Positions 5,165-5,806 of a stretch of 5,806 nucleotides of DNA are shown one piece after another. The stretch comes from Calditrichota bacterium (lineage in GTDB: Bacteria > Calditrichota > Calditrichia > RBG-13-44-9 > J075). The position numbers and the translations under genes were made by a program. The stretch lies in contig RFIL01000171.1 of the NCBI GenBank assembly GCA_003695285.1, positions 1 to 5,806 on the forward strand, read 5' to 3'. A model generated the notes under the pieces. The model was not told the origin of the DNA. It saw only the letters and a list, made by a program, of their open reading frames with translations, and made no database searches. The first letter of the stretch is position 1. Every line of letters begins with the position of its first letter.

Positions 5165-5806
5165 ATTCTTTATAAAATTCCGATTCATCCAGGAAGAAGG
5201 AAAGAGGATTAATGGGTTTACCTTTGTAACGTACTTCATAATGGAGATGAGTGTTGGTCGCCAGCCCAGTCTTTCCAACTTCACCAATTTTTTCACCCCG
5301 TTTTACGAATTGCCCTTTTCGGACATAAATTTTGTTCAAATGACCATAATATGTCACGAACCCGTACTTATGATTAATCTCTACCATTCGACCAAAGCCA
5401 CCATTTAACCCTGCAAAAGTAACATACCCATCAGCAGTTGCATAAACCGGAGTCCCTTTATTGGTTGCTAAATCCACCCCTTTATGAAAATGATTCTTAT
5501 GAAGGATGGGATGGAACCGATTTCCAAAAGAGCTGGATAAATAAGCATTATGAACAGGTCGAATCGCTGGTAAATAACGGACTGAATCCTGTCGTCGTTC
5601 AAGTGTAGTGATTAGTTGTTGATAACTATCCTTTTCCAGGCGAATTTCACGTTCAAGCTGTTTAAGAACCTTCAAGTTTTCAACCAGATCATTTCCAAGA
5701 GAAAAATCACTAAGAATATCTTTGTTAGGAATGTTTAATTCAGTACCCCCAATCCCAACCTGACGCACTTCTTCGTTTATTTTCGGTAAGTCCAGAATCG
5801 TTCGTA
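5163..5806 (-). CDS. M23-family (LytM/lysostaphin-type) peptidoglycan endopeptidase, N-terminus outside window
   Basis: The reading frame is open through the window edge and ends at TAG (5165-5163), leaving about 213 C-terminal residues. A GTG at 5768 is in frame, but the sequence upstream of it ('TILDLPKINEEVRQVGIGG') reads as normal family sequence, so it is probably not the start. A charged coiled-coil stretch ('LKVLKQLEREIRLEKDSYQQL') precedes the catalytic domain. Counted from that GTG, the zinc ligands and catalytic residues are present: H95-x3-D99 ('HKGVD'), H143 ('YYGHL') and H174-x-H176 ('HLHYEV'). 'SSSFGNRFHPI' is the standard domain entry. All key residues are intact, so it is likely an active zinc endopeptidase that cuts peptidoglycan cross-links, secreted or anchored facing the periplasm. 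The missing N-terminus should carry a membrane anchor or signal. It lies upstream of feoB on the same strand, 202 bases away, with no functional link evident. Confidence 0.92.
   Translation of the reverse strand, partial: RTILDLPKINEEVRQVGIGGTELNIPNKDILSDFSLGNDLVENLKVLKQLEREIRLEKDSYQQLITTLERRQDSVRYLPAIRPVHNAYLSSSFGNRFHPILHKNHFHKGVDLATNKGTPVYATADGYVTFAGLNGGFGRMVEINHKYGFVTYYGHLNKIYVRKGQFVKRGEKIGEVGKTGLATNTHLHYEVRYKGKPINPLSFFLDESEFYKE

Noticed and set aside
5768..5768. GTG as true start of the M23 peptidase
   Set aside because: The frame stays open upstream to the window edge and the residues there read as normal family sequence, so the gene is cut by the window.

Overview
The window looks like chromosomal DNA from a Gram-negative (diderm) bacterium, moderately AT-rich, with two unrelated gene blocks facing each other. 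A complete LptB, the end of an LptC and a long OstA-like periplasmic protein show that the cell exports lipopolysaccharide. The 386-residue OstA-like protein, the M23 peptidase type and this FeoB subfamily would fit the FCB group (for example Calditrichota/KSB1-like or a Bacteroidota relative), but that placement is a guess from protein style, not a measured phylogeny. No mobile element, RNA gene or CRISPR array was recognised.

Plus strand, 1-2118: lptC (3' end only), an OstA/LptA-like gene and lptB form a tight operon. The OstA-like gene and lptB overlap. LptB is the ATPase of the LptB2FG extractor, LptC receives the lipid at the inner membrane, and the OstA-like protein is probably the periplasmic bridge.

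Minus strand, 4960-2123: a compact iron operon reads feoB, then a 66-residue eight-cysteine protein, then a DtxR-type regulator fused to a FeoA domain. The stop of feoB and the start of the small gene share an ATGA overlap. The small gene and the regulator overlap by 20 bases. There is no free-standing feoA in the window, so the FeoA function appears to exist only as a domain of the iron-responsive regulator. The operon ends four bases from the end of lptB, convergently.

4961-5162 is a 202-base AT-rich leader upstream of feoB. It holds two near-identical 18-base boxes in opposite orientation (4967-4984 and 5024-5041). Each is a partial palindrome of the kind DtxR-family proteins bind, and each overlaps or abuts a weak promoter-like sequence. 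The natural hypothesis is that the regulator encoded at the end of the operon binds these boxes with Fe(II) and shuts the operon off.

Minus strand, 5806-5163: the 3' part of an M23 (LytM/lysostaphin-type) peptidoglycan endopeptidase with its zinc and catalytic histidines intact. Its N-terminus lies outside the window.

The most interesting part is the iron block: a FeoA domain carried by the repressor, an uncharacterised cysteine-rich partner, and a paired operator upstream of feoB.
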